15,953 nt of DNA, from contig LJUD01000018.1 in the NCBI GenBank assembly GCA_001304035.1, positions 1 through 15,953 on the forward strand, given 5' to 3'. Shown here in pieces: positions 1-6,467 of the stretch. The stretch is from a bacterium SM23_31. GTDB lineage: Bacteria > SM23-31. The notes under the pieces were generated by a model, which worked only from the letters and a program-made list of their open reading frames with translations, was not told the DNA's origin and made no database searches. A program made the position numbers and the translations under genes. The stretch's first letter is position 1. Each line of letters begins with the position of its first letter.

Positions 1-489
1 ATATTAACAGTGAATTTTCGCGTTTCCAACCATCGAAGATACATCCTCAACAACATCCCAGCCCAATCCTGGGACTCCGTGCCACCTGCACCGGGATGAA
101 TCGTCATGATTGCGTTTTTATCATCATCTTCTTCGTCAAGCATGATTTCAAATTCAATGCCGGTAACCTTTTTTTCTAATTGCGGCAGTTCCTTTTCTAT
201 TTCATGCAGCGAATGAACATCGTTATCTATGACGGCGAACGAAAGTAATTCCTGTAAATCTGAAATTTCATTATTAATCTTTTCGAACCCGGCAACAGTC
301 TCTTTCAAATGGCTGAGCGACCTCAATGTATTCTGCGCTTCTTCCTGATTTGACCAGAAGGAATCCTCAGAACTCTTTTTTTCTAATAATTTTATTTGTT
401 TTATTTTTTCATCGATGTCAAAGATATCCCCGGATTTTTTCAACACGATCCGTAAGCTTTTGCAAGGTCATTCCGACTTCGTCACTCAT
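1..489 (-). CDS. prfB: Peptide chain release factor 2 (RF2), N-terminal part, with programmed +1 frameshift; runs off the window
   Basis: RF2 recognises UGA and UAA stop codons in the ribosomal A site and triggers peptide release. Reading the minus strand from the ATG at 489 gives 23 residues (MSDEVGMTLQKL...IRGYL) and then an in-frame TGA. A +1 shift at CTT-TGA-C continues as DIDEKIKQIK... and reaches the family hallmark HPGAGGTESQDWA followed by LLRMYLRWLE, which identifies RF2. About 162 residues lie in the window; the GGQ catalytic loop and the stop-codon recognition region are beyond position 1. A strong ribosome binding site (TTGGAGGAAAT) precedes the ATG. The charged, helical N-terminal domain (roughly residues 1-110) is normal for the family. 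The gene is transcribed away from glnA1. Automatic callers would start it downstream of the frameshift and miss the first exon-like segment. Identification is confident. Confidence 0.95.
417..432 (-). promoter_or_regulatory. RF2 autoregulatory +1 frameshift site
   Basis: Minus-strand sequence CGG GGA TAT CTT TGA C. The slippery CTT codon is followed by TGA and C, as in the classical RF2 site, and a Shine-Dalgarno-like GGGG lies at the classical distance upstream. When RF2 is scarce the ribosome pauses at the poorly terminating UGA-C and slips forward by one base. The E. coli version has AGGGGG; here it is CGGGGA, so the stimulating pairing may be a little weaker. What is seen is the in-frame stop and the continuation of RF2 homology in the +1 frame; the mechanism is taken from the known family. 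Confidence 0.93.
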
Positions 490-611
490 ATTTCCTCCAA
501 AATATTTTTATGCGTATTATAAACTTTGTAACTTTATAATAAACAATTAGTTCTAAAAATTATTTAAACTAAAATATAGTTATTTTATAATTTAAAGTCA
601 AGTGAATCCAC

Positions 612-684
612 TTTATTGCATGTTGAGCTAACGGATAACGCGTTAAAACTATATTTATTCCTCTAAAATACTATATGCAATAAA
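612..684. repeat. Inverted repeat with a central palindrome upstream of prfB
   Basis: TTTATTGCAT at 612-621 and its exact reverse complement ATGCAATAAA at 675-684 are separated by 53 bases. That interval contains the self-complementary AACGCGTT around 635-642. The arms could be two half-sites for a dimeric regulator or the base of a cruciform. No function can be assigned from sequence alone. Confidence 0.45.
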
Positions 685-787
685 ACAACAAATATTATAG
701 AGACACATGCCATACGTATCTGTATTTAATAAATGTGCCGTATGCCGGTTCATTTACTGACATTTCCATTTAAGTATTACTGATAAT

Positions 788-949
788 AATATTTCGCATT
801 AATTGTTATTTTTGTATGTCAGAAATTAAATAATAAGCTAATATCTATATTTATGATACAAATATTTCGCATTATCTTCATTTTTCCCTTGACATTAATT
901 TTAAATTTGTTATTTTATACAATTCAACAATCAACATGGTTTCGCATTA
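788..949 (+). repeat. Three direct repeats of TTTCGCATTA leading into glnA1
   Basis: Copies at 792-801, 865-874 and 940-949. The first two share a longer 14-base core, AATATTTCGCATTA (788-801 and 861-874). The start-to-start spacing is 73 and 75 bases, about seven helical turns. The second copy lies just upstream of the candidate -35 box and the third ends on the first base of the glnA1 start codon. This arrangement is what a looping operator would look like, but the regulator is unknown and chance repetition in AT-rich DNA is possible. Confidence 0.5.
889..916 (+). promoter_or_regulatory. Candidate promoter of glnA1
   Basis: TTGACA at 889-894 is followed after 16 bases by TATTTT (911-916), with TTATAC (915-920) as an alternative -10. 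Transcription would begin around 922-927 and give a leader of only about 25 bases before the glnA1 ATG at 949. The perfect -35 hexamer makes this credible. Its position inside the longer open frame that begins at 853 is an argument that 853 is not the true start of glnA1. Confidence 0.5.
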
Positions 950-2277
950 TGACTAAATCAGAAGTACTCCGCATTGCCCAGCAGGAAAGAGTCCAATTCC
1001 TGAGGATGCAGTTCACGGACATATTAGGGCAGATAAAAAATGTCGAAATACCTTCTCCCCAGTTCTCTATTGCGCTTGACAGCCAGGTATTGTTTGACGG
1101 TTCATCTATAGAAGGATTTTCACGTACAAAAGAACTCGACATGATATTAGTCCCGGATTACAATTCCTTTCGTGTATTCCCCTGGTCGGAAGACAAAGGA
1201 GAAAACAAAATCGCCAGCATAATCTGTGACATACATTATCCGGACGGCAGAGAATTTGAAGGCTGCCCGCGGTTAGCTCTCAAGCGGATTGTCAACGCTT
1301 GCCGAAAACTCGAACTTGACTATCAGGCAGGCAGTGAAGTGGAATTTTTTCTATTTCGGAGAAAATCCGACGGTTCCGCAACGCTTTCAACACACGATTC
1401 TGCGGGATATTTCGATTTAACCCCGGATGATGTAGGTGAAGCCACACGGCGAAATATTGTGAAGGCACTCGAAACGATGAATTTTAAGGTTGAATCGTCG
1501 CATCACGAGGTAGCGCAGGGGCAGCATGAAATAGATTTTATCAGGGTTGATGCGGTAACTGCCGCAGATTACATATCAAGCTGCAAATTCGTCGTTCGAA
1601 AGATTGCGGGTGAATTCGGTCTCCATGCAACGTTTATGCCCAAACCGCAATTCAACCAGTACGGCTCGGGACTGCATCTGCACCAAGTGTTGACCAAAGA
1701 TGGCAAAAATATGTTTTATGATCCCGGCAATAAATTCAAATTAAGCGATACGGCGCTCCATTTCATCGGAGGGCAGTTGGAACATGCCATGGGATATTGT
1801 GCAATAACAAATCCCTTAATCAATTCATACAAGCGTCTTGTACCCGGTTCGGAGGCGCCTATTTTCGTGTCGTGGGCTGAACAAAACGTATCACCGTTAC
1901 TGCGTGTACCGGACCAGCGTGAAGAAAATACAAGAGTAGAGCTTCGGCTACCCGATCCCACATGCAATCCATACCTGGCGCTCGCTGCAGTTCTGCAGGC
2001 AGGATTAGACGGCATTAAACATCATATTAACCCGGGTTTGCCGGTTAATAAAGATGTGTTCCTGATGAGTCAGCGTGGACGCAGCAGGCTCAAAGTGAGC
2101 CGTCTTCCAAAGGATTTAAACGAAGCTCTTATACAATTAAAAAAGGATAAGATTATTCATGCCGCAATCGGCGATTATATTTACAATCATTTCATCACCG
2201 CCAAACAGGCAGAATGGAACAGCTACATCTCGCAGATTCACCCATGGGAGATAGAGCACTATTTTACGTACTATTAA
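949..2277 (+). CDS. glnA: Glutamine synthetase type I, GSI-alpha-like, with divergent active-site residues
   Basis: Glutamine synthetases join glutamate and ammonia using ATP in cytoplasmic dodecamers. The frame is open from 853, but family N-termini align with MTKSEVLRIA at 949; that start gives 442 residues, the same length as the next gene, and removes a hydrophobic extension. No clear Shine-Dalgarno precedes it. Seen motifs: FTDILG (22-27), FDGSSIEGFSR (49-59), metal ligands in SEVEFF (130, 132), HHEVAQGQHEID (185-196) and H243, the flap glutamate in KRLVPGSE (302), R319, and E331/R333. The B. subtilis feedback arginine (R62 there) is matched by R59, and the 25-residue GSI-beta insertion and adenylylation tyrosine region are not evident. 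Two normally invariant residues differ: NGSG is YGSG (Y238, Asn264 in Salmonella numbering) and NRS is NVS (V314, Arg339 in Salmonella). It may be a low-activity, altered-substrate or regulatory subunit. The family call is certain; full catalytic function is not. Confidence 0.9.
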   Translation: MTKSEVLRIAQQERVQFLRMQFTDILGQIKNVEIPSPQFSIALDSQVLFDGSSIEGFSRTKELDMILVPDYNSFRVFPWSEDKGENKIASIICDIHYPDGREFEGCPRLALKRIVNACRKLELDYQAGSEVEFFLFRRKSDGSATLSTHDSAGYFDLTPDDVGEATRRNIVKALETMNFKVESSHHEVAQGQHEIDFIRVDAVTAADYISSCKFVVRKIAGEFGLHATFMPKPQFNQYGSGLHLHQVLTKDGKNMFYDPGNKFKLSDTALHFIGGQLEHAMGYCAITNPLINSYKRLVPGSEAPIFVSWAEQNVSPLLRVPDQREENTRVELRLPDPTCNPYLALAAVLQAGLDGIKHHINPGLPVNKDVFLMSQRGRSRLKVSRLPKDLNEALIQLKKDKIIHAAIGDYIYNHFITAKQAEWNSYISQIHPWEIEHYFTYY

Positions 2278-2289
2278 TGAAAAGCTGTC

Positions 2290-2317
2290 AGCTTTTAGCT
2301 TTTAGCTTTTAGCTTTT
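2290..2317 (+). repeat. Heptamer tandem repeat AGCTTTT x4
   Basis: Four perfect head-to-tail AGCTTTT units follow the glnA1 stop codon. The first unit also pairs with AAAAGCT at 2280-2286, so the transcript can form a hairpin ending in U-rich sequence, possibly a weak terminator. Such short arrays are prone to slippage and vary between strains. Confidence 0.85.
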
Positions 2318-2472
2318 GGTAAAAACATCGAGTGACTTAATTTCTGTTCATTATTTGAAAGGGATGGCTCACGCCATAATAATCGTACTTTAATTGTCGG
2401 AACCACTCCGAGTACTCGGGAATGAAATGATAGGTTTGATATATTTAGTAGCATCATGCCGATCATTTAATC

Positions 2473-2489
2473 ATCCCGCTGAGCGGGAT
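2473..2489. repeat. Short palindromic hairpin, ATCCCGC/GCGGGAT family
   Basis: Seven-base stems ATCCCGC and GCGGGAT with loop TGA. A near-identical unit occurs at 7294-7308 in front of the DUF72 gene, so this is a dispersed palindrome and not a site specific to this operon. Confidence 0.7.
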
Positions 2490-2524
2490 TAGCGGTTCAG
2501 ACAAAATTAACGAAAGGAAAAACA

Positions 2525-3853
2525 ATGAGCTATACGGCTGAAGACGTTATGAGAATCGTTAAGGATAAAAATGTCCGGTTTATCAATCTCTGGTTTACCG
2601 ATATTCTCGGCATTTTGAAAAGTTTCTCAATCACGACCCACGAATTAGAAAATACCTTTGCTAACGGAAAGGGTTTTGATGGATCGTCGATTGAAGGATT
2701 CACGCGTATTCAGGAAAGTGACATGGTAGCGCTGCCCGACCCGACTACGTTTACCATTTTGCCGTGGAAAACCGACGATGTGGTCGTAGCAAGAATGTTT
2801 TGTGATATTAATAATCCTGACGGCACTCCCTATGAAGGCGATCCCCGTTACTGCCTGAAACGAAATCTCGAAAAGTCAAAACAGATGGGATTCGATTGTT
2901 TCAACATCGGTCCTGAATTGGAGTATTTTTATTTTCCGAACGAAAAAGATCCGACACCGCTGGATTCGGGTGGCTATTTTGACCAACTGCCGCTCGATCT
3001 CGGAACGGATTTGCGTAAAGAAACTATAAAAAGCCTTGAAGAACTCGGCATCGAGGTAGAATACAGCCACCACGAAGTTGCCCCCGGTCAGCATGAGATA
3101 GACCTGCGGTATAAAGACGCTTTAACTATGTCAGACCAGGTTATGACGTATAAAACCGTGGTAAAACGCGTTGCTTACCAGCGGGGATATTATGCAACAT
3201 TTATGCCTAAACCGATATACGGCGTAAACGGCTCGGGAATGCACACGCATCAATCGCTCTTTGCAAACGGCAGGAATATGTTTTTCGATGCCAATGACAA
3301 ATATTATTTTTCCGATACCGGTAAACATTATATCGCAGGGATACTCCATCACTGCCGGGCATTCACTTCAATTACTAATCAATGGGTTAATTCATACAAG
3401 AGACTCGTTCCCGGGTTTGAAGCACCGGTATATCTTTCATGGGCGCAGCGAAACAGGTCGGCTCTAATACGCATTCCTGAATACCAGCCCGGTAAGGAAA
3501 AATCCACACGCATCGAATTCCGTTCACCCGATCCCGCGTGTAATCCCTATCTTGCATTCTCCGTTATGCTGCGGGCGGGATTAGACGGAATTGAAAAAAA
3601 GATGCCGCTGGGTCCCCCATCGGATAACAATATATATGAAATGACTGAAAAGGAACGCGAGGAACAGGGCGTTCTCTCCCTGCCCGAATCCCTCTGGGAG
3701 GCGATACAGCTTACCGAAAAAAGTGAAATTGTGAAAGAGGCTCTCGGTTCACATATATTTGAAAATCTTATCCGGAGCAAACGAATCATCTGGGATGAGC
3801 ATAGAGCACAGGTTACCCGCTATGAAATTGAAAAATACATGCCGATATTGTAG
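2525..3853 (+). CDS. glnA: Glutamine synthetase type I, canonical copy
   Basis: This is a cytoplasmic ATP-dependent glutamate-ammonia ligase and the likely main ammonium-assimilating enzyme here. The ATG at 2525 follows AAAGGAAA, a usable ribosome binding site, and gives 442 residues, normal for the short GSI class. In order: WFTDILG (23-29), FDGSSIEGFTR (51-61, R61 matching the feedback arginine of the B. subtilis enzyme), the ligand pair in GPELEYF (131, 133), HHEVAPGQHEID (182-193), NGSGMHTH (235-242), KRLVPGFE (292-299), RNRSALIRIP (309-318) and RIEFRSPDP (329-337). Every catalytic position changed in the upstream paralogue is standard here (N235, R311). The two proteins are diverged paralogues, not a recent duplication: they differ clearly in the beta-grasp region and at the C-terminus. 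A cyclophilin gene follows after 27 bases and is probably co-transcribed. Confidence 0.96.
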   Translation: MSYTAEDVMRIVKDKNVRFINLWFTDILGILKSFSITTHELENTFANGKGFDGSSIEGFTRIQESDMVALPDPTTFTILPWKTDDVVVARMFCDINNPDGTPYEGDPRYCLKRNLEKSKQMGFDCFNIGPELEYFYFPNEKDPTPLDSGGYFDQLPLDLGTDLRKETIKSLEELGIEVEYSHHEVAPGQHEIDLRYKDALTMSDQVMTYKTVVKRVAYQRGYYATFMPKPIYGVNGSGMHTHQSLFANGRNMFFDANDKYYFSDTGKHYIAGILHHCRAFTSITNQWVNSYKRLVPGFEAPVYLSWAQRNRSALIRIPEYQPGKEKSTRIEFRSPDPACNPYLAFSVMLRAGLDGIEKKMPLGPPSDNNIYEMTEKEREEQGVLSLPESLWEAIQLTEKSEIVKEALGSHIFENLIRSKRIIWDEHRAQVTRYEIEKYMPIL

Positions 3854-3880
3854 ATTATCACAATAAAGGAGAAAGATACG

Positions 3881-4519
3881 ATGAACCGACATTCTGTAAT
3901 GCTCACTTTTATTGTGTCTCTGTGTTCATTTTTTCTCATGCGGTGCGCCGAACAGCCTGAAACATTAACCGATGCGCAGATTGAAGAATGGCAGGAGAAA
4001 ATGCGGAATACCGAGGCTGTTCCGGTCGAGGAAGGCGAAATTGCCGTTCTCGAAACATCGATGGGTATAATAAAATTCAAATTTTTTACCGATGAAGCGC
4101 CTAACCACTGTGCGAACTTCAAAAAGCTGGCAAACAGCGGATTTTACGACTGGACCTTGTTTCACAGGGTCATTCCGGATTTCATGATTCAAAGCGGCGA
4201 TATTAACAGCAAAAATACAAATCCCAATGATGACGGAACCGGTTCACCCGGGTATACGGTCGATGCAGAATTCAACGCTATATCCCACACTCGCGGTATC
4301 GTGTCTACAGCCAGAAAGGGAGATAATATTAACAGTGCAGTCAGCCAGTTTTTTATCGTGCACGCTGATTATCCGGATTTAGACGGGAATTACACGGTGT
4401 TCGGCGAGGTAATCGAGGGTATGGACGTGGTAGATGCAATCGCAAACGCACCCCGCAGCGAAAGAGACCGCCCCCTCAAAAATATCTATATCAAAAGTGC
4501 ACGGGTGATGAAACAGTAG
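3881..4519 (+). CDS. Cyclophilin-type peptidyl-prolyl cis-trans isomerase, exported, possible lipoprotein
   Basis: Cyclophilins speed cis-trans isomerisation of X-Pro bonds during folding. The 212-residue product has a hydrophobic leader (about 5-20) ending in LMRC (Cys22). This resembles a lipobox but has Arg at -1 where Gly, Ala or Ser is usual, so lipidation is uncertain. A short linker is followed by the cyclophilin domain from about residue 53: FHRVIPDFMIQSGD (94-107, with the catalytic Arg, Phe, Met and Gln), a GTGSPGY loop (119-125), SQFFIV (155-160) and LDGNYTVFGEV (168-178). The usual His near the end of the pocket is Tyr, as in many bacterial cyclophilins. AGGAG stands 8-9 bases before the ATG. 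It lies 27 bases behind glnA, suggesting one transcript, although no functional link is known. Location is probably periplasmic or membrane-attached. Confidence 0.9.
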   Translation: MNRHSVMLTFIVSLCSFFLMRCAEQPETLTDAQIEEWQEKMRNTEAVPVEEGEIAVLETSMGIIKFKFFTDEAPNHCANFKKLANSGFYDWTLFHRVIPDFMIQSGDINSKNTNPNDDGTGSPGYTVDAEFNAISHTRGIVSTARKGDNINSAVSQFFIVHADYPDLDGNYTVFGEVIEGMDVVDAIANAPRSERDRPLKNIYIKSARVMKQ

Positions 4520-4591
4520 GGTGCGGTAATTAAACCGATTCGCATCAACCTCAAAACAAACTGCTTGACAAATTCAAGTGTATATTTCCAT

Positions 4592-4619
4592 GTAAGAACA
4601 CGCCGCGGCGTGTTCCTAC
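4592..4619. repeat. 28-bp palindrome centred on CCGCGG, copy 1
   Basis: The left arm GTAAGAACACGCCG pairs with CGGCGTGTTCCTAC, with one mismatch (A at 4595 where the other copy has G). The second copy, perfect, is at 13904-13931. GC content is far above the surroundings. Two copies in 16 kb imply a family spread over the genome. Confidence 0.9.
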
Positions 4620-4650
4620 AACTTTGATTGCTGATGCGCCTGTCTAAAAA

Positions 4651-4689
4651 TACCCTCTCCCTTCATGGGAGAGGGTTAGGGTGAGGGTA
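4651..4689. repeat. Hairpin element with CCCTCTCCC/GGGAGAGGG stem
   Basis: Nine-base perfect stem CCCTCTCCC (4653-4661) and GGGAGAGGG (4667-4675) with loop TTCAT, then TTAGGGTGAGGGTA. This kind of element is common as an intergenic repeat in many bacterial genomes. Its position between convergent genes fits a bidirectional terminator, but no long T-run follows. Confidence 0.7.
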
Positions 4690-4767
4690 AAATATTATAA
4701 ATGTACCAAACTCAACGATACCTGCTGCAACAATTTAGTATTGTGTCCCCGTAATAATTCTACTCTA

Positions 4768-5607
4768 CTATAAATTAATCTCCATTCCTGTATAAACGGC
4801 AAAGCATTCCAAATTTGAACGACGGTCTCTAATGATGCGACGGCAATCTTGCACAATTTCGTCCAGAGCCGTGTCCGTCCGGTCCTGATTATGATGAAAT
4901 AATCCGAATTTCTTTACATCGGCATCTAAGGCTAACTGCAAAGCATCTTTATAAACGGAATGTCCCCATGTTCCGGTTATTTTGTATTCTTCTTCCGTAT
5001 ACTCGGAATCATGTATAAGCAGGTCGGTACCGGAGGAAAAATCCAGATAATCCTGATAATCGAGCCCGCCCGGATGTTTATAAGTCAATTCATTATCGGT
5101 AAGAAAAACAAAACACCTGTCATCTTCAACAAATTTATATCCTATGCCCTGATTCGGATGACTTAATAGTATGGGAGTAACCGCAAGAGAATCTATTGAA
5201 AAACTGTCTTCACATGCCCCGGAATATGAAATTTCAGCTTTAATGTCCTCATAATCTACCGGAAAGTAGGGAGGCGTCATTGGTTTCGAGATTATTTCTC
5301 TTATAGATTTTTGGGCAAATTTACAGCCAAATATGTTTATGTTTGTTTCCTTGAAATATATAGGCTTAAAAAACGGAAAGCCCAAAAGATGGTCCCAGTG
5401 AGCATGCGTGAATATAAAGTTAAATTTATGCCGGTTCTCATTACGCAGCCTGTTGCCTAATTTTCTAATACCCGAACCTGCATCAATTATGATTATCTCA
5501 TCGTTTTTGGTTCTTATCTCCATGCAGGTAGTATCCCCTCCATATTTTACATATTCACTCCCTGAAACGGGTATCGAGCCCCGTGCTCCCCAGCATTTAA
5601 TAATCAT
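4768..5607 (-). CDS. Metallo-beta-lactamase-fold hydrolase (RNase Z/PhnP-like branch)
   Basis: A 279-residue metal-dependent hydrolase of unknown substrate, without a signal peptide and so probably cytoplasmic. The protein opens with MIIKCWGARGSIPVSG and GGDTTCMEI, a start typical of the RNase Z/PhnP-like subgroup. Metal ligands are visible: THAHWDH (67-73, with H68, H70, D72 and H73), H150 in LLSHP, D171 in LTDNE, and H238 or H239 near the end; HDSEY at 199-203 and GH at 215-216 are also characteristic. The ligand set is complete, so an active binuclear centre is expected. Relatives include cyclic-nucleotide and phosphoester hydrolases; nothing here selects a substrate. The ATG at 5607 has GAGGGA about ten bases upstream. 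It is the last gene of a same-strand run with the lipoprotein (72 bases away) and DUF72 genes. Confidence 0.88.
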   Translation of the reverse strand: MIIKCWGARGSIPVSGSEYVKYGGDTTCMEIRTKNDEIIIIDAGSGIRKLGNRLRNENRHKFNFIFTHAHWDHLLGFPFFKPIYFKETNINIFGCKFAQKSIREIISKPMTPPYFPVDYEDIKAEISYSGACEDSFSIDSLAVTPILLSHPNQGIGYKFVEDDRCFVFLTDNELTYKHPGGLDYQDYLDFSSGTDLLIHDSEYTEEEYKITGTWGHSVYKDALQLALDADVKKFGLFHHNQDRTDTALDEIVQDCRRIIRDRRSNLECFAVYTGMEINL

Positions 5608-5678
5608 TGTTATATTCCCTCAAGCTTCAATTAAAGTACATTGAATTTCAGACAAACCACCGATTATTTTAAACGTTT

Positions 5679-6428
5679 CTAAGTCCGCAAATAAACATAA
5701 GCTAAATGTTCTATTTCTACCAATATATTTTCAGAAACACTCCATACCGGTCCTTTTTCAAATGCATTTTTGACATCCTGATTCTGGTTAATCAGGTCAA
5801 TATAAGCCTGATATTCTACATTTTCCAGAATCCTGCCTATAAGCAATATCCCCGTTTCTCCCCAGATTCCAGGATAAAGTCCCTCCGAGAAAATTCTCTT
5901 CTTTTCCAGATATTCAAGAGAAATTACAGTGAGCTCCTTTTTTTCACTTATTGAAAGATTGTCCAAAACCGGTTTTTGTGAGATAAATAGTTCTAAAAGT
6001 GCAAGATTTATAGAATAACCATAATTTTCTTTCATATTTAGAGGATCCATTGATTTATAAGCTATCACAGCCTCTTTACCCACGTCATTTCTTTGTAATA
6101 ATTCTTGAAGTCCATTAAAAGAACTTGACTGGCAATCAAATCCGTCCTGATAGAAATTAAATGCAAATATATCCCATTGAAGAGGGTAATCCATCCATAA
6201 TTGTATAAGCTGCCCTGTTGTCAATTTTTTCAATATGTCATCCGGTATTTGACAGGCGGCTACCCTTTCTGCACACGTTAATTCCGCCCATTCGGGAGTT
6301 CCCGGTCTTACCGGATAATCCCATGTGACAATTATAACCGGTTCAGTAAACGGATCGGTTATATAATAGCACGAAACAATTACACAGCATCCGAATATTA
6401 AAATGCAGCAGAGGATAAAAATTTTCAT
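5679..6428 (-). CDS. Predicted lipoprotein of unknown function
   Basis: The frame opens at 6440, but that ATG is itself part of the ribosome binding site (ATGGAGGATTCG) of the next ATG at 6428; the start at 6428 gives 249 residues. The leader MKIFILCCILIFGCCVIVSC ends in a good lipobox, IVSC (Cys20), followed by Tyr, so the product should be lipid-anchored in a Gram-negative envelope. The mature part holds PGTPEW (42-47), ACQIPDDIL (58-66) and YPLQWDIFAFN (81-91), then helical segments with regular Leu spacing. From memory it resembles uncharacterised secreted proteins of Bacteroidota with a similar alternating W/ACQIP/YPL pattern, but I cannot name a family. It sits 40 bases after the DUF72 gene and is probably co-transcribed with it. 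Confidence 0.8.
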   Translation of the reverse strand: MKIFILCCILIFGCCVIVSCYYITDPFTEPVIIVTWDYPVRPGTPEWAELTCAERVAACQIPDDILKKLTTGQLIQLWMDYPLQWDIFAFNFYQDGFDCQSSSFNGLQELLQRNDVGKEAVIAYKSMDPLNMKENYGYSINLALLELFISQKPVLDNLSISEKKELTVISLEYLEKKRIFSEGLYPGIWGETGILLIGRILENVEYQAYIDLINQNQDVKNAFEKGPVWSVSENILVEIEHLAYVYLRT

Positions 6429-6467
6429 CGAATCCTCCATTCTACTTTTATTTTAAATGAAATGCAA

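Larger units (their letters stand above)
490..948. other. Divergent AT-rich intergenic region between prfB and glnA1
   Basis: About 460 bases without a credible gene. The open frames here either antisense prfB or extend glnA1 upstream through its own promoter. It holds: a perfect 10-bp inverted repeat TTTATTGCAT (612-621) and ATGCAATAAA (675-684) flanking the palindrome AACGCGTT near 635-642; three copies of TTTCGCATTA (792-801, 865-874, 940-949); and a candidate promoter at 889-916. The composition is strongly A+T. Divergent promoters for prfB and glnA1 must lie here. No sigma-54 type GG-N10-GC element was found in front of glnA1. Confidence 0.6.
2278..2524. other. Spacer between the two glutamine synthetase genes, rich in small repeats
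   Basis: The spacer of 247 bases holds a hairpin AAAAGCT-GTC-AGCTTTT directly after the glnA1 stop, a run of AGCTTTT units (2290-2317), a 12-base palindrome CCGAGTACTCGG (2408-2419) and a hairpin ATCCCGC-TGA-GCGGGAT (2473-2489). No gene is visible. The length suggests that the second synthetase can have its own promoter rather than depend on read-through. Confidence 0.6.
4520..4767. other. Convergent spacer with two palindromic repeats
   Basis: This is the end-to-end junction of the plus-strand glnA group and the minus-strand hydrolase group. It has no gene. It carries a near-perfect palindrome (4592-4619) and a GC-richer hairpin element (4651-4689), either of which could stop transcription from both sides. 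Confidence 0.6.

Noticed and set aside
326..550. Plus-strand reading frame of 74 codons
   Set aside because: It is antisense to prfB, which is firmly identified by RF2 motifs and by the frameshift site.
853..948. N-terminal 32-residue hydrophobic extension of the first glutamine synthetase
   Set aside because: The extension crosses the best promoter candidate, looks like translated AT-rich spacer, and is absent from the family; the start at 949 gives the normal 442 residues.
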